Notes under the pieces: generated by a model | What the model saw: the letters and a program-made list of their open reading frames with translations, nothing else | The model's database searches: none | What the model was told of the DNA's origin: nothing | Position numbers and translations under genes: made by a program | In this document: positions 36,641 through 51,539 of the stretch, in pieces | Numbering within the stretch: position 1 is the first letter of the stretch | How the letters are laid out: every line of letters begins with the position of its first letter | Assembly: GCA_038501785.1 (NCBI GenBank) | Contig: JBAMJR010000040.1 | Coordinates: 529,501 to 593,500 of the forward strand | Length of the DNA stretch: 64,000 nucleotides | DNA from: Myoxocephalus aenaeus | Lineage: Eukaryota > Chordata > Actinopteri > Perciformes > Cottidae | Reading direction: 5' to 3'

Positions 36641-37640
36641 AACAATCTAGGGCACAGTTTGTCAGCAGAAAGTCAATCAATCAACCAGTAAATTAAATGT
36701 ATTGTCATATAAGAGAAATATAATTAAAGGGGCTGTAAGGAAACTCAGTGGAAAAATGTGAAACACACAAACTTGTTGTGGAGTAGGAAAACAACATTTG
36801 AGGGCCTGGATGTGGTTGTGAAAGAAACAAGACATTTAGAGCCACTGCATGTGAGTCACTTCCTGGCTCTGAACCATCAAACATAACGACAGCTCTGAAG
36901 TGCCTTTGAAATGTCCAAGGAACAGAAATAATTACTCTCATTTTTTAGGCCATCTATTTGAGAATGCCCTCAGTATGGAGTCTCAGGCTGAAAGTACATC
37001 ACAGATGTTAGAAGTCCATTTATTTTCTCTGATCACCCGAATGTGAATAATGTTTGTCGTTGTTTGAACTGGCTTGATTGGCAGAATTTAAGGACTCCAC
37101 TCATGTGGCTGTGTATGAGCCAGAGAGTGTGTTACAGGGCCCAAAAGCTTGCGGACGGCAATTTTTCTTTACATAGTCTCTTAACATATTCAGGCAGTGA
37201 GCACCTGGGCGGATCATTTGGGCCCTAATGATATGGCCTGACAACAAAACAACCCAAAAGGTACTTGAGGAAGTTTTTTGGAGCCCGGGCCTATTTACAA
37301 CACAGGACAAAAAAATCAAACCGCCCCGCACTTAATTGGCTTCTTTTCTTTCATGGTCCTATACATGGTCATTCAATCATGAGATGGAGGCAAACAAAAC
37401 CCTTGCTCTCTCCTTGACCCAAAACACTCCCCTAATTGCCACTGCATGGTCAGCTACAGCTGTAGGTGGACTATCCTTTAGTAGAGGAACCGAAAACTCC
37501 CCACAGCACTATAAGATAAACATACAATGACACAACCGGGGGAAGAATGTAATTATTTCTATACTTTAGTATTACAGGCATTTGTATCTACATAAATGTC
37601 ACGCAGGGATGCCAACAACTTAATATGTGCAAAAAGAGTC
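36641..37640. other. Non-coding sequence, nothing firm
   Basis: Unique AT-leaning sequence; only short open frames without recognisable content. Confidence 0.3.
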
Positions 37641-38150
37641 AGATGACAGGAAGGTGGTTGGTATGCTTTCACGCGAGTCTGACCACTTCCCTGATGCAAG
37701 TGAAAGCAGGTATTTTTTTCCATTTTGGACCGACCATGCTCTGTGAATTCCACAACAGCAAATTCAATGCAACGCTCATGTTGAAATAACTCACATGAAT
37801 CCCAGCCTACAAAGCTACAGTGTGCCACGGCCCCGTCCTCATCGGTGCTCCAGTTTCTCTCTGTGCTTTCAGTCAGACATGTGTGGTTTCTCTGGACTTT
37901 TTGGTTTGGCGTATGCTTCATGCGTCTGCTGTCGGGGTCATGACCCAGCACACACACATGTGGCATCTTTACGCATGCCGGAGCGCTGCTCCGCCAGCGA
38001 GACGACCGACAGGACATGTGCAGACAGACACGGGCTATGAAACAGCATGATCTCCACGTGTCGGGTGGCCGACTTTTGGGGACTTCTCGGGGAGACTGGT
38101 CGCTATTAATAAATTCATCATGACAGTTTTCATGATCATGAGGGAACTGG
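37641..38150. other. Candidate conserved non-coding element
   Basis: Repeat-free CpG-retaining block containing TTTACGCATG at 37968-37977 (the same 10-mer occurs twice at 62598-62628), CACGTG at 38055-38060 and GCTATTAATAAATTCATCAT at its right edge. A 218-codon minus-strand open frame (37559-38215) covers it but has no recognisable domain. Confidence 0.33.
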
Positions 38151-39199
38151 ATGAAAGAAAAAGAAAAATAGAAGAGTTTTCGGTGAATCCCTATGAGAGG
38201 ACATGCAACACTCAATCACTCATTCAGCTCAGATGAATACCATTCACAGACAGACAAGTGGAAGAGCTGTTAGTGGTTCTGTGTGTGTGTGTCTGAGCCA
38301 CATTGAGGCCACCTTGTGGGACTCTCCTTTCACTCTCTTCCCCTCGCACGGCTGCTTCTAATCTCTGACCCCCATCAATAAGATGCTTTCAGAGTCCATC
38401 AAACAGACAAGCTGCTGCACAGGCATCCGAGCACCGCTGGGGGGAGAACCATGGGAAACACTCTTAATTGTCCCCCAAACCTTTTTAAAGAATATTAAGC
38501 TGCATTAGCTGACCATGAGCGTTTCTTCATGGGGCTTTCTTCTATGGGGCTACAGCAGCCCACTCAGCCAACAGGCCATTAAACGTGACAGGTCTTTGTG
38601 AAGAACAGAGAGACAAACTCCCAGGAAGGTGCAGCTAGCAAACTGCTGCTCAAATAAAGGGGAGGCTAACAGGTTGGTTAGTCTTGTGTCTGGTTTGTAT
38701 CAAGCTCTCTGTGCTGCATGACTCGCTTCAACAGCCTCAGATCTATTAGGGGCTATTAAGGATCCCAGTGGAGTGAGTCTATACTGCTAGCCATAACTCT
38801 GGCAGGGCAGATCCAAACAGACATAATATAGCAGGATCATTAGAGGTAAGATTTTCCAGCTTCAGTGACGTCATTGCAGCACAACTACGCATCCTCTTGT
38901 TGGCAGTGCAACATACGCATTTGGTGGAAAACTCCTTCAGCAACATAGTAATATTCCAATGACCTCACCCAAACTACAGGGAGAAAACAAATAAATAGCC
39001 ATAAAGAATGTTTTTAAACTTGAACAGGATTTGAGATACCTGTCTCAGAGATATCTGTGACCACTCCACAAATAATGCAAGTGAATGGAATTTCATTTGT
39101 GGTGGAATTACTGAAAATGTTCCTGTAAATCCTGATTGAAGACTTTTCTGTTTGCTGTTGCCTTTAATTGAACCAGATCTAAGGATATTAATCAATTGC
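38151..39199. other. Non-coding sequence, possible element at 38270-38700
   Basis: 38270-38700 is unique balanced sequence including CATGGGAAAC at 38451-38460. 38780-39199 shows nothing notable. Confidence 0.27.
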
Positions 39200-39409
39200 T
39201 GCATGTCACTACTGCAATTTATTTCTTAAACTGCACTGCAACTTTTTTGCTTTTTGAATATTTTTTAAGGTTTTAATGAATGTTCTTAATTGTTTTTAAA
39301 TCTTGTTTTCTTCTGCATTATGTTTGAATGGTTTGAATGGTTTTATGTGAAGCACTTTGAATCGCCTTGTTGTTGAAATGTGCTATACAAATAAACTTGC
39401 CTTGCCTTA
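39200..39409 (+). mobile_element. Fish LINE-like 3' tail
   Basis: Contains GTGAAGCACTTTGAATCGCC, then GAAATGTGCTATACAAATAA and ends ACTTGCCTTGCCTTA. This GCACTTTGAAT...GTGCTATAYAAATAAA arrangement with a short terminal repeat is the usual 3' end of CR1/L2-like fish retroelements. Only the tail is present. Confidence 0.6.
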
Positions 39410-41080
<1,671 letters not shown>

Positions 41081-41876
41081 TATAGCCTAAATCTTAAATA
41101 TTTCATTAGGCCTCCTTTGCCCTGCTCCCTTTCTTTCACTACCATTTTGAAGAGCATCACCAGGACCTCTACTCTTTACCCCCCTTTACTTTGGCACCGC
41201 CCTGAAGACGACAAAGGATTTCATCCCAAACTGTTTTGGGAACCTGCTGTTACTCAAAAACAATCATTGTGAATATCATTGTTATATATTTAGAAAAAAG
41301 CATGCATAATTTTCTTCCTGTTTATGAATCAAATTATATATACAAACTTTCTAATTATACTAGAAATCTAACTTATTCTCAAAAAATAAGAGACTTTCTG
41401 ACTTTCTTTTAATAAACACTTTACAGCCTCGCAGCATTCAACAACACTACGTAACATAAAAACACCTTTTATATTCTTATCATTTGTATTTGTATAATTT
41501 GTATATGTGTGCATATCTATGTTTATGTATATATATTGTCTTATTTTTTGTAATCTTTTTCATTTCAATCTTTTCATTTGAACATATTACGATCTTTTAT
41601 TGAATCATATTTTACATTTTTGTCCGGATGCTATTATGGTTTGTGTGCTATTTTGTCCGTTTTATATCCTGTACCTGAAGACACATTTTTTATCTCAACT
41701 GTAGTAAACTTTGACAACTTGAATTCACCCAAACATAATGATTAGGGTGCTGCTTCCAAATTGAATTACTTCAATGAATGTTAGTTGATAATTTATTATT
41801 ATGGGCTAATGCTTATCACTGGTATTGTGATTTAAATGACAGGTCATTACATATATATTTTACTACCACAAATACA

Positions 41877-41878
<2 letters not shown>
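41081..41878. other. AT-rich non-coding sequence, nothing recognised
   Basis: Long A/T-rich stretch leading into the AT microsatellite. Confidence 0.35.

Positions 41879-41952
<74 letters not shown>
41879..41952. repeat. (AT)37 microsatellite
   Basis: Pure AT dinucleotides, self-complementary and able to form cruciforms. Confidence 0.98.
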
Positions 41953-41955
<3 letters not shown>

Positions 41956-43532
41956 TACAATAATGTATGATTGAGTCAGACCCCAAACATATGACTTTGT
42001 ATGCATCTGTTCAAATGTTAAATCAGGTTACCAGCAGCAGATAGTTGACAGTGAAGTGATTGAACCTTTTAAAGAGGGGTTGAGTACATTGAACCTGATA
42101 ATAAGGCAACTTTATTGAAATTCAAATATATTCATGACATATGCTCACATTAGCAACATTGAGAGTCATTATTAAGTGTTAAAGGCACAAGCTGCTCCGT
42201 GTATAGGAGGGCCACACATAAATGCCATGTATAGAAGAAGTGACCAAACACTCCCATCCAAATATTAAACACTTGTTAATAACTTTTCCGGCCCTGCAGC
42301 AGAACTTCTGTCAGGATGGATAAAAAGGGCTGAAAGGGACTTGTCTTTATGCTAAGCCTTAAACTGGCTGGTTGGACAGAGTGACAAAGAGAAGCTTTTG
42401 TTAAAAAAAAGAAGAGAGAGGGGTTGATTTATCCAACACTTTAAGGGACCCTAATGAATAATTCAGTGTTATCATTCAACTTGATTCTCGATTATTATGT
42501 TTTTCTTCTCTCTTCACACGTGAGGGACCCCGGCAGATAGGGGGTATCATGCAGGAGCACAAAGGGGGAAGTAATGCACGCACAAGGACAAAACAAGAAG
42601 GCTGCAGCGCAGTCACTCCGCTGTCAGCTTGATAAATATAATGTGTCACCAATTAAATACTCATTGCCATTCTTTAATTCAGGCGAGGCCTTGTTAACCG
42701 CTGCCTGGCAGGGAGGCTGCCAGAGTAGCCACGGCCTCTGCGACCAGCACCACCATAATAGAGGCCCTGCTTTCCCATCCTTTAAAAACCTTGGCCGTTC
42801 CCTTTGGCATGTAAATAAGACATTCTTTCGGCAGCACTTTTCCAATAGAAAAAAATGACCATCGATGTCTTTGATTTTCATCTTTTTTTCCTGGGAAAAC
42901 AAAGAATTCTATAGTTTAAGATTTTTATTCAAAAAGCCCTTTTTGGATCTTTCTTAGGAAGCATTCTCATGGTAATTCTGTTGACTCAACTTTGTGCAAC
43001 GTGGCTATACAACGCATATGAACCCTAGCAGGAGTCCATTACAGAAATACCATTTAGCAAGCTGTTTCTGTGAGAAAGTCAAACGTTTAAGGGGCTTTTT
43101 TGTGGCGGTCGGGAACAAGGGTCCCAGAGGAGCAGCAGGAGTCCTTTGGAAACTTCAGTGAAACTAAAGGCCTCTCAGGTCTGAGATACTTCCCAGCTGA
43201 AGTCAAAAGTGTTGAAAATGCAGAAAAGCAGGTTTCTTTTCAACTATGTCTAACTGCCTGTCAACCATGACTGCTGCGCTATTTAGCAACTTTCTTCTTG
43301 GACACTGGATAAGTGGATGTCACGAACCCTTCCAATCATATCTACCCAGACACAAAAACAAATGATTTTCTTTTTTTAAATGATTCCATAACACATGAGA
43401 AGATATTTTTGCTGTACAGAAAAACTGGAGCAAATGTAATAACAAAGTACTTTGTTTGTCATTGCCCTCCAGAACGAAACACATATATGCGTTTTCTGAT
43501 CAGTTGTCTGTGCCTTTGTAAGCATTACAAAT
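41953..43532. other. Non-coding sequence, candidate element at 42500-42860
   Basis: 42500-42860 is unique and balanced, with CACCAATTAAATACTCATTG and TTTAATTCAGGCGAGGCC, a plausible conserved element. Elsewhere nothing notable. Confidence 0.3.
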
Positions 43533-43770
43533 CATTGTTTTCTGATCTTACACCGCTATGGTTAAGGTTTGGTTAGGTTTAGGGGCAAAATAGTTTGTTA
43601 CGGTGAGGAAAAGATTAGTAGATTAGTAGTTGGGGTTAAAATTACTACTTAATGTCATCGATATGGTTCAAATAACAGGCACTCGGTTAAGGTTAATGAT
43701 TTATGTTGAATATGTAAGAAATAGGAAATGAACAACAGTCTTCTGTCTTGAAGTCAAACAACAACAACAT
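43533..43770 (+). repeat. Dispersed repeat family A, copy 2
   Basis: Begins GTTTTCTGATCTTACACC and follows the same word order as 22836-23060, ending in GAAATAGGAAATGAACAACA. Its last 46 bp form the left arm of the inverted repeat described next. Confidence 0.7.
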
Positions 43771-43816
43771 GTTTGAGTTCAAGACAGAAGACTGTTGTTC
43801 ATTTCCTATTTCTTAC
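43714..43816. repeat. Near-perfect 46-bp inverted repeat (long hairpin)
   Basis: Left arm 43714-43759 and right arm 43771-43816 are reverse complements at 45 of 46 positions (single mismatch at left-arm G 43753), with an 11-nt CAA-rich spacer. The left arm is the 3' end of repeat family A, so the right arm is an inverted copy of it. Transcribed from either strand it would fold into a long duplex. Confidence 0.95.
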
Positions 43817-45598
43817 CTGACTTCTGTCTTTTCTCGTGGCGGATATGAGTCATAACGCGCTAGAAGGCTTTGTCACTTGAACTTTTGTCATATTTAAGGT
43901 TTTGCTGAAAAGAAAGATGCTGTCGTTGTTCTTTGAGGACAGTCTCATAGCAAAACATTGCCAACGTTGAGGACTAATCAATTATAGTATGTGCTTGATT
44001 TTAAAGCACTTAATTAAGTTCACGACATTAAGAACACATTTTATGGATACACACAGGAGTTTTAGCTGAACTGTGAGGCGACACAAGGTTGTATAGATCT
44101 CAGGTTGGTTGTTTGTTTGTTGGGTCACTCGTTGAGTAAGATTTCCTTCTCCCACACACCTTTTGTGTGACACAGTGCATCCTCAGCAGTGGGAAAGAAT
44201 CCAGATTTGGAAACCTTTCTAAGTACTGAATTGTAGGAATTCAGAGGTCACGCTACTTATAATTCCTTAACTCTCAATGTCCCTCATCAAGCCCATTTGA
44301 ACAGTAACGTTGGAATGCAAAATATTCTATTTGCCACTAAATGAGCCGGGTCATCCTGGACACATTAAAGTCCTGAGTGGAAAATAAAAAGAAAGAAGTA
44401 TGAACATTTGAATGAGTGCAGGTCTCCCTCCCTCTTCAGCCCCCTCCTCCCACTCTCTGCCCGCTCATTATCCCTGTCACACGGGACCAGGGCCCACTTG
44501 GCACAGCCTTGTAGACTTAATTGAATTAGACATACCCGCTTGTTTAGACATTGTGTGGTGGCATGAGAATCTCCCAGCCATCTCCATGAAGGCAGAAGAA
44601 AAGAGAGGCATCGGCAACACTTCATCGGCAAGATCAGAGAGTTGAAGATTCTCAGGGATGGGAGGGCTGCCGCGAAATGAAGGACCACCAGTCTCCCATT
44701 GTGCCGCGGCTCTGTGCCAAGTGCAGAGTTGGATTCGTCCAGGGGTGTCACTTCATTTGACACTGAGGTGTTTGCAAAATCACAGCTTTTAGCAAACTCA
44801 AAAACCCTCCTAGAATATACCATTCAATAACTGGAATCTATTTCACACTGGGCAATACATAGTTTAGGGATAATATTCATCCTGAGACGCTGCACCGATG
44901 TGGTTTATATTTAATTATGGCATCCAAATGGAATCTGTAAACTTTAGATTTATCTTTTCTCTCCGTTGAAACTGGAAGAATTTGAAGATCCAATTTGGTC
45001 TCACTTAAGGATCAGTGGGTTGTTGTTGATGTTGCTTCAGCTCAGCCTCAGGGTATGTTTCACTTTGGAACTGTGAAAAAGCCTATACATGAAGGTCTGC
45101 TTCACAAAAACAAATTTGGGTCGATTAAAGTGGAAAGAAATCAGGGGATTTGTGGATGCAAAATGTTTCGTTTTATTGATTTGTGCTCAATATTCATGTT
45201 TGCAAAAAACTAATCCTGCATTCACGTATTTTTGACCTTTTCAGGTCACTAAAACATAGCATTTGCAGTGTTCTTATGTTAAAATAGTCCATGTCAGCCA
45301 TCTGTTGGTGCTTGTAGGCTTCTTCTTAAACCATTCCATGCTGCTCTCGACACCAGCAACAGCACTCACTGTGCCGGCTTAACCCTCTGACTTCAGGAGT
45401 TGGAGCTGGAGTTGACTTTAAAGTCAAGAGTCAGTCACTTTGTGACTAGGTTTTTTTTCTCTCTCTCTCTTTCTCTTTTTTTTTTTGCTTTAAAATGGAA
45501 AGAAACCTCTTCTAATGTGATTGCCCTTTTCCATTTATCCAGATGGGGTCCAAATGGAGGTTGTACAAGGGGATGCCTAAGCGCTGTCACTACATAAC
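43817..45598. other. Non-coding sequence, candidate element at 44430-44790
   Basis: 44430-44790 is unique, CpG-retaining sequence covered by open frames on both strands without recognisable content. 44820-45598 is AT-rich with a CT/T-rich run near 45450-45487. Confidence 0.28.
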
Positions 45599-46720
45599 GT
45601 CACCTCCCTAACCCCAGGGGTCAGGGCCAGATTGACACCATAACCCACAGCCCTGATCCTCCTTCAGCCTCTTTAGAGGTCCACCCGGCCGGCAGTAATA
45701 CGGCCCGCACGTTATTCATTTGGAGATCAGCCAAGCTGAAAAGATAAGCTCTGAATAATTGGAGCCCACAGACCACGGAGAATCTGATGGGATCTTCGAG
45801 TCTTTAACTTTTTCTCCCTCTCTCTATACCCTCTTATAACTGGAGGACACCCCTTGTTAGATCCAGGCAGCCAGATGGGCGAGAGAGGTGGGGGCTGATC
45901 TGCGGTGCTTTAGAGAGGGATGACACTGGCTGTAGGGGCCTGTCACTCATGTGCAGGGGGAGTGAATGTGGAGCTTAATGAATCCTCCACAGCCACCAGT
46001 GGACAAGACGCAGCTCTGTGTGGACACCAGACAGCCAGACAGTACACCATCCAGCCTCCTTTTCAGTCTTTCTCTTCGCCTCTCTCATGGCCTCGTGGCC
46101 TCTATCATTCTGACAAAGAGTGGGGAACAATATTTTGAGAAGTTCCTAAGAAGTTCTTTGGATTTTCATGTGATTTGACTGTACTTCTTTTATTTGAAGG
46201 TTTTATTTTGAAAGGAATACATTTCAAAACAATCTATCATGGAATTTGTCTTCAATTAAAAAGGTGTACATACACATAGTGTGGCCCTCTCTGGCTTACA
46301 AGAAGTTGAGCTGTTGAGCTGCTGTGCCACAATAATATCCCCTCGAGACGCAAGATACCTCGTTAATAGAGCAGTCAAATCCCTCTGGGAGGTGGGACAC
46401 TGCAAACAATTACACATGAAATGAGGCGCTTTGCTGTAGTTAATCATCCCTCTGTCAAATTAGCATTCCCCCTGTCTGCATGGAAGACACCACAGCAGAT
46501 AGACAGCGCATCGTTAGCCGCACTGCGCAACAAAGAGCTAGCAATGGGGAGGCTGCAGCTATACTGGTAATGTCAGGTCCCAGGTCAGCTTGGTCCAGAG
46601 CCAGTGGAAGCTCATGCTGCGCTCTGCCTGTCCGGTGTTGTCATAACAGAGCAGTTTTACTGTATGAGGCCAGAGGGAAGACAGGGTCGCAGCCTCTTGA
46701 AGACAGACAGAACAACAGGA
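45599..46720. other. Candidate conserved non-coding elements
   Basis: Two blocks stand out: 45600-45810 (with CGTTATTCATTTGG and GAATAATTGGAGCC) and 46330-46720 (with CAAATTAGCATTCCCCC and GCGCAACAAAGAGC). Both are repeat-free with homeodomain- or SOX-like words. 46140-46330 is AT-rich. Confidence 0.3.
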
Positions 46721-48640
46721 CCACACACTCGTTTCTCATTAACGTCAACAGCAGTTGTGGTCTTGTTCTTTTTTTTATCCCCTTTCATATTTTCGGACAT
46801 AAACCTATGAAGTGCAGCAACAGGAAGTGTATGATGCAGCTTTAAATACTGAAGAAGTAAGATTACACATTTCTTGTTTGTATCAGTTGTGTGTGAATTT
46901 CTCAGTCAATCATCAAATTAATCGTGATAACTTCGTATAGATATAATCCCAGTTAATCAAAGTAACCCTGTGCCATTTGTTTCTCTGTAACACTGCAACT
47001 CCCTCACTTGTTTTTCAGCACTGATTGCAAGAATCATTGCCAGTAATTATGTGCATTATTACACATAATTATTGTTGTCTACAGATATAAATCAGGTCTG
47101 TTTTCTTGCCATATGTCTTACGGCTATATTTATTTAATGGCGATTACAGAATAGAGGAATCCACCCCTCCTAATGATTGTTAATAACAATAATAATACAA
47201 AGTAAGGGATGTAGCCTGAATGTGTGCGTTGACAAGCTGTGCAGCAATCAGTAGCAGAGTTCATTCTGGACACTTTTTACCCCTTTGTTGGCCTGTACTT
47301 TCACCGATGCCAGGCATTGTGAAACATAATAATCCTGATTATTACAATAACATCAAACGCCGCACGAGACCTCAAACCAAATCCAGTGGCATGACAAGCA
47401 AAATATTTTCTCTGCCCAATCGCAAGGGCGCGTTGCGTCCTGTCCTGGAGACAGTGTCACCCAATGGTTCCTTGTTTTCCATAAATCCTGTTTCCTGTGT
47501 TACAGGCCATTTTTATGGAGAAAAAAAGAATCCATTCTCACGTGAGGCCCTCACTCATGCTGTGTTTACAGTATTTAAAACAGCTGACAGAGCAGAGAAC
47601 ATTGGTGTAACTTGGATAGGAAATTTGAATTATTGGAAATTTGAGAAGCATGTCATCTGTGGTCCAGGCATATTGACATATTGATAAAAAGTTGTATTAC
47701 TTGTTCATCACTAGTGAATAGTAGAGTACAAAATATTACTGCCCTGTGATAAATATGTTCATATATTGGCTCAACATTTCACAAGTTTTTAAAGTGTTCT
47801 TTATCTTCTTTAACCATCTGACTCAGAGTCAGTAATGAATAGATGTGCAGACAGCTGAAGTGGTCCGATATTATAAATCAATGACGGTTTGTAATTCTCT
47901 TCATTTAAACAAAGGGCAAACGAATAAAACCCCATTAAGATGACATGTGAATTGGCAAACAAACTGTTTAATTTGTGTCTGCTGTGTGAAGGGGGCTTTC
48001 CGTCCGTGGGCCTGGGGGGCAGCCCAAATTTACATCTGATTGGAGTTTAATGGCCCATGGCCGCTTTTACCGCACAGTCACTATGGCGACCAAGCTTTTC
48101 TCAAGATTTTCAACAGACTAAAATGTCCTTTTTTTGTCTATTTGAAATGTGTCATGCGAGCCAAATGGGGCTGGCGCTTGTATGTATCAATTTGTTTCTG
48201 TTGCAGGGCCCACACTAGCCCCGCAATGAATATATGGGCCATTGAATCCGGGCACACAATGGCCACAGCTGATGCGGTTGCCACAGAGACACGCCCACAC
48301 AAAGGGTCGGAATGATGACATATGGTCCAAACCTGCCCAGTCGGTGGACCCCCAATAGGCGGACTGCATTGAAGGACAAAACCCCACAGTAGCCATTTAT
48401 CCGTGCCTACTCATTTCATGGTAAGATAAACTTTTTATAAAGTTTCCACAGCAGAAGAAGTAAACGGCTGGTGAAAAAGCCACCATGTAAAGTGGGGGGA
48501 ATTCATCATTAAGTGATTAACAAAGGCTTCTTTACCACCTGCTTCTACATTAATACGGACGTTAAAGGCCCCTCTTTTTGTTTAAGGTGAAAAAGCATTA
48601 ACTTAAAGACATAATAGAATGAAGCATATGTCCGTTTTTT
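46721..48640. other. Non-coding sequence with candidate elements
   Basis: 47220-47520 and 48000-48420 are unique blocks; the second carries CATCTGATTGGAGTTTAATG, CGCAATGAATATATGGGCC and GGTTGCCACAGAGACACGCC words. A 154-codon open frame at 47220-47684 has no recognisable domain. The flanks are AT-rich. Confidence 0.3.
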
Positions 48641-50526
48641 CAACATTTACTGACCCCAAACTTTGCTGCTGGATTGTGCGTACCACTCCCATTGTAAGGA
48701 ACGTATTTCGGCTTAATAACGTAAGTTATTTTTAGGCTATTTGATGAAATACTTGTATTGTAATTGTCGATACAGAATTTGGAACAATTAGAACTATAAA
48801 CAAGTTGTTCTTCAACAAGTTTCAACCAGACGTGCAAAAGTTGGTAAACTGTCCACCTTTTAAATAAGATTTTTTTTTATCTTGTTATTCAATATGGAAA
48901 CAAATTTAAGATAATCACGTACACTATATGTTAGATTCTTTGTATAGTATAAGGACTGTTTATACTATACAGTGTGTGTCACCAGTCAGTCGTGGCACCT
49001 TAACATTGTGTGCTGTGAAAACTAGTTGGCAAGCAAGCAGAAAAGTTGAAATAGCTCAAAGTAATGGATAAATGTCTGAAACAAACAACTCCTTCAATGC
49101 AAGTAGTGTGCAAACTTGATAAAATCTACTGAAAAAAGAGAGAGTCCAAGCCTAAACATAAATGCAATCAATACTGTTAATAAACATTCAGTTTAAATTA
49201 AATCAAAATCATGGTATTGTATGCATGTCATATTCAAATCATACAAATTATACAAAATGAGTACAAGTCGTATTTTCAAAGTTAATTTACAAAAGTAAAT
49301 TATTTTACAATTTAGATCATTTATGTTTATCTAAGTTTATGGGTTTCTTGCCACAGTCATGAGAGGTCAGTCATGATCTAATAAAGATCTGCTTTTTCTA
49401 AGATAAAAGATAAAGATAATCAGCACTGGTCAATGCAAACCTGCCAACATGTTCTAGGGGGAAACCCTCAGAGAACAGGCGTGTGGGCAGAAGAGGCCTA
49501 ATTCCATTAGGAAAGATAAGCAGTGTGTGAACAAGACATTTAAGAGCTGACCTGTTTCATTACTCACCACTGAAATATGTGATGATGTCATTATAGGCCT
49601 TGTGTGGTGGGGAGAGGGGGCCTCAGGTCACATTCTCAAATCCAGCATGCTCTTCTTCTAAGTGGCTCTATAGAAACAAGCAATTCCTCTCATTTGCTGC
49701 ATTAAGGTGCTATAAAAACGTACTTATCATTAACCCTTGGTGGTGTTCATATTTTTGTTATTCGGCCACTGTTGGTGGGTCTGGTGGACCCGCTGCCTTT
49801 TTTTTATTTTTGTTCAACACAATCAAACAATTTTACGTTAAAATACTCCACAGATGTTTACTTCATTTTGAATTACAAGCAATATACACAGCATATACGG
49901 TTAATATTTGCCCTTTACCTTTGTTAGATCACATTTATGCTACTTTTTTATCAAATGTAATACAACAAGAAAATCAATTATAATTAAGATGAGTGATGCT
50001 CCTGGCCTCAGATTATCCCATCCCTGTGTAGTGTACTCATGAGTACCACACTAGTGCCTTTTCTTTGGAACGAGTGTTCTGTGTAGTCAGCATTGGGGTG
50101 GGAGCTCAGACTTGTTTTTCCGCATCGTTCCCACCTTGGTCAGGTTCCTCTTTAGGAGCTCCTGTCCCAGTAACTGTCAGTCTCTGAATTTTCATAAATG
50201 TGATCCTCACATTCTGAAGCCTCTTCCTCTACATCATCATCAAAAGCTTCTCTCTTCCAAAATCATTTGTAAGGCCCTCTGAGCAGAGAATCTTTTGGCC
50301 ACCTTGATCAGTTGTGATAAGGAACCACACAGGCAAAGCTGTATTCATTGTGTCCCGCACCCAATTTGCAGCTGGGATAGAGTATGAGCCAATAAAGATT
50401 GGTTCCCGCAAGATAGAGGCTACAATGTGCGGGAACGTAAGAGCAGACAGGTGTCGGTGCTTGTATTTATCAACAATGTTGCAACTGTGTGCGGGGAAAG
50501 GCAGGGCTGTAAAAAAAAAAACTCTA

Positions 50527-50533
<7 letters not shown>
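48641..50533. other. AT-rich non-coding sequence, nothing recognised
   Basis: Mostly AT-rich. A 127-codon open frame at 49600-49983 is hydrophobic by composition and unrecognised. Confidence 0.3.

Positions 50534-50588
<55 letters not shown>
50534..50588. repeat. (CA)n microsatellite
   Basis: About 27 CA units preceded by an A10 run and CTCTCTC. Confidence 0.98.
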
Positions 50589-50590
<2 letters not shown>

Positions 50591-51111
50591 TAAGCAGGCC
50601 CAGACGTTTATGTTCTTCACAGAAAATGAGCCAAGGCCAATGAGTTTATAATTAATCGTATCATTTTTCTTTTGAGAAAAAATGAAAACAACCCGAACAC
50701 CACACAAGGGGGAGACGTAACATCCAATGCTGAACATATTCATTGATTATGTGATTATATTATCAAGATTTCATAGATTATGTTTAAGTAATTCATAAAG
50801 CAATACTATCAATCACTCTTTAGCTATAGCTTCTCAAGGTTTCTGCTTTTCTCTAACATTGTAGGAAATTCATTATTTGATTTTGGACTGTTTGTTCAAG
50901 CAAAATAAACTATTTGAGGACACCACATTTTATAGATAAGGCCTACCGATTAATTAACAGGGATGGAAACATATTTAACTGCTAAGCAGATAACTTATGA
51001 TCATATAAAGGATTGTAAGTCATAGCCCTATTCCTACATTCCGATGTCTACAATGACAAATTTAATAAATTATCTTTGATACAATTTTGTATTTGTCCAA
51101 TACATCTTTAG

Positions 51112-51264
51112 TGCTAATTAGCAGATGTTAACACGCTAACATGCAAAACTAAGATGGTGAACAGGGTAGACCTGCTAAACATGGACATCTTAGCATTGTT
51201 GTTGTGAGCATGCTGACGTTAGCATTTAGCTCAAAGCAGTACAGCCTCACAGAGCTGCTAGCGA
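51112..51264 (+). mobile_element. Abundant teleost GCTAGC/TTAGC-rich dispersed repeat
   Basis: The sequence carries ACACGCTAACATGC, CTAAGATGGTGAACA, GCATGCTGACGTTAGCATTT and GTACAGCCTCACAGAGCTGC in the order found in a very common fish repeat. It is a diverged partial copy. Its class is not certain to me. The sequence between 50589 and 51111 is AT-rich with nothing notable. Confidence 0.7.
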
Positions 51265-51410
51265 GGTTTCCTGCTAACCAACAGGAGGTTGCTGACTGTT
51301 GCGCCCATGTCTTCACAGAGACCTTTTTTTTTTAAGTAAAAACCTGCATTTCATTGTGAATGCCTGTGTTGCATAAATACAATAAATGGTCCTTGAATAC
51401 TTGAGACGTG

Positions 51411-51522
<112 letters not shown>

Positions 51523-51539
51523 CAAGATAGGTCAAGCCA

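Noticed and set aside
37559..38215. 218-codon minus-strand open frame
   Set aside because: No recognisable domain and no clear splice partners; lies over a CpG-retaining block with open frames on the other strand too. Kept only as a finding for testing.
43560..43580. Telomere-like GGTTAGGTTTAGGGG
   Set aside because: Part of dispersed repeat family A rather than an interstitial telomere array; no (TTAGGG)n run.
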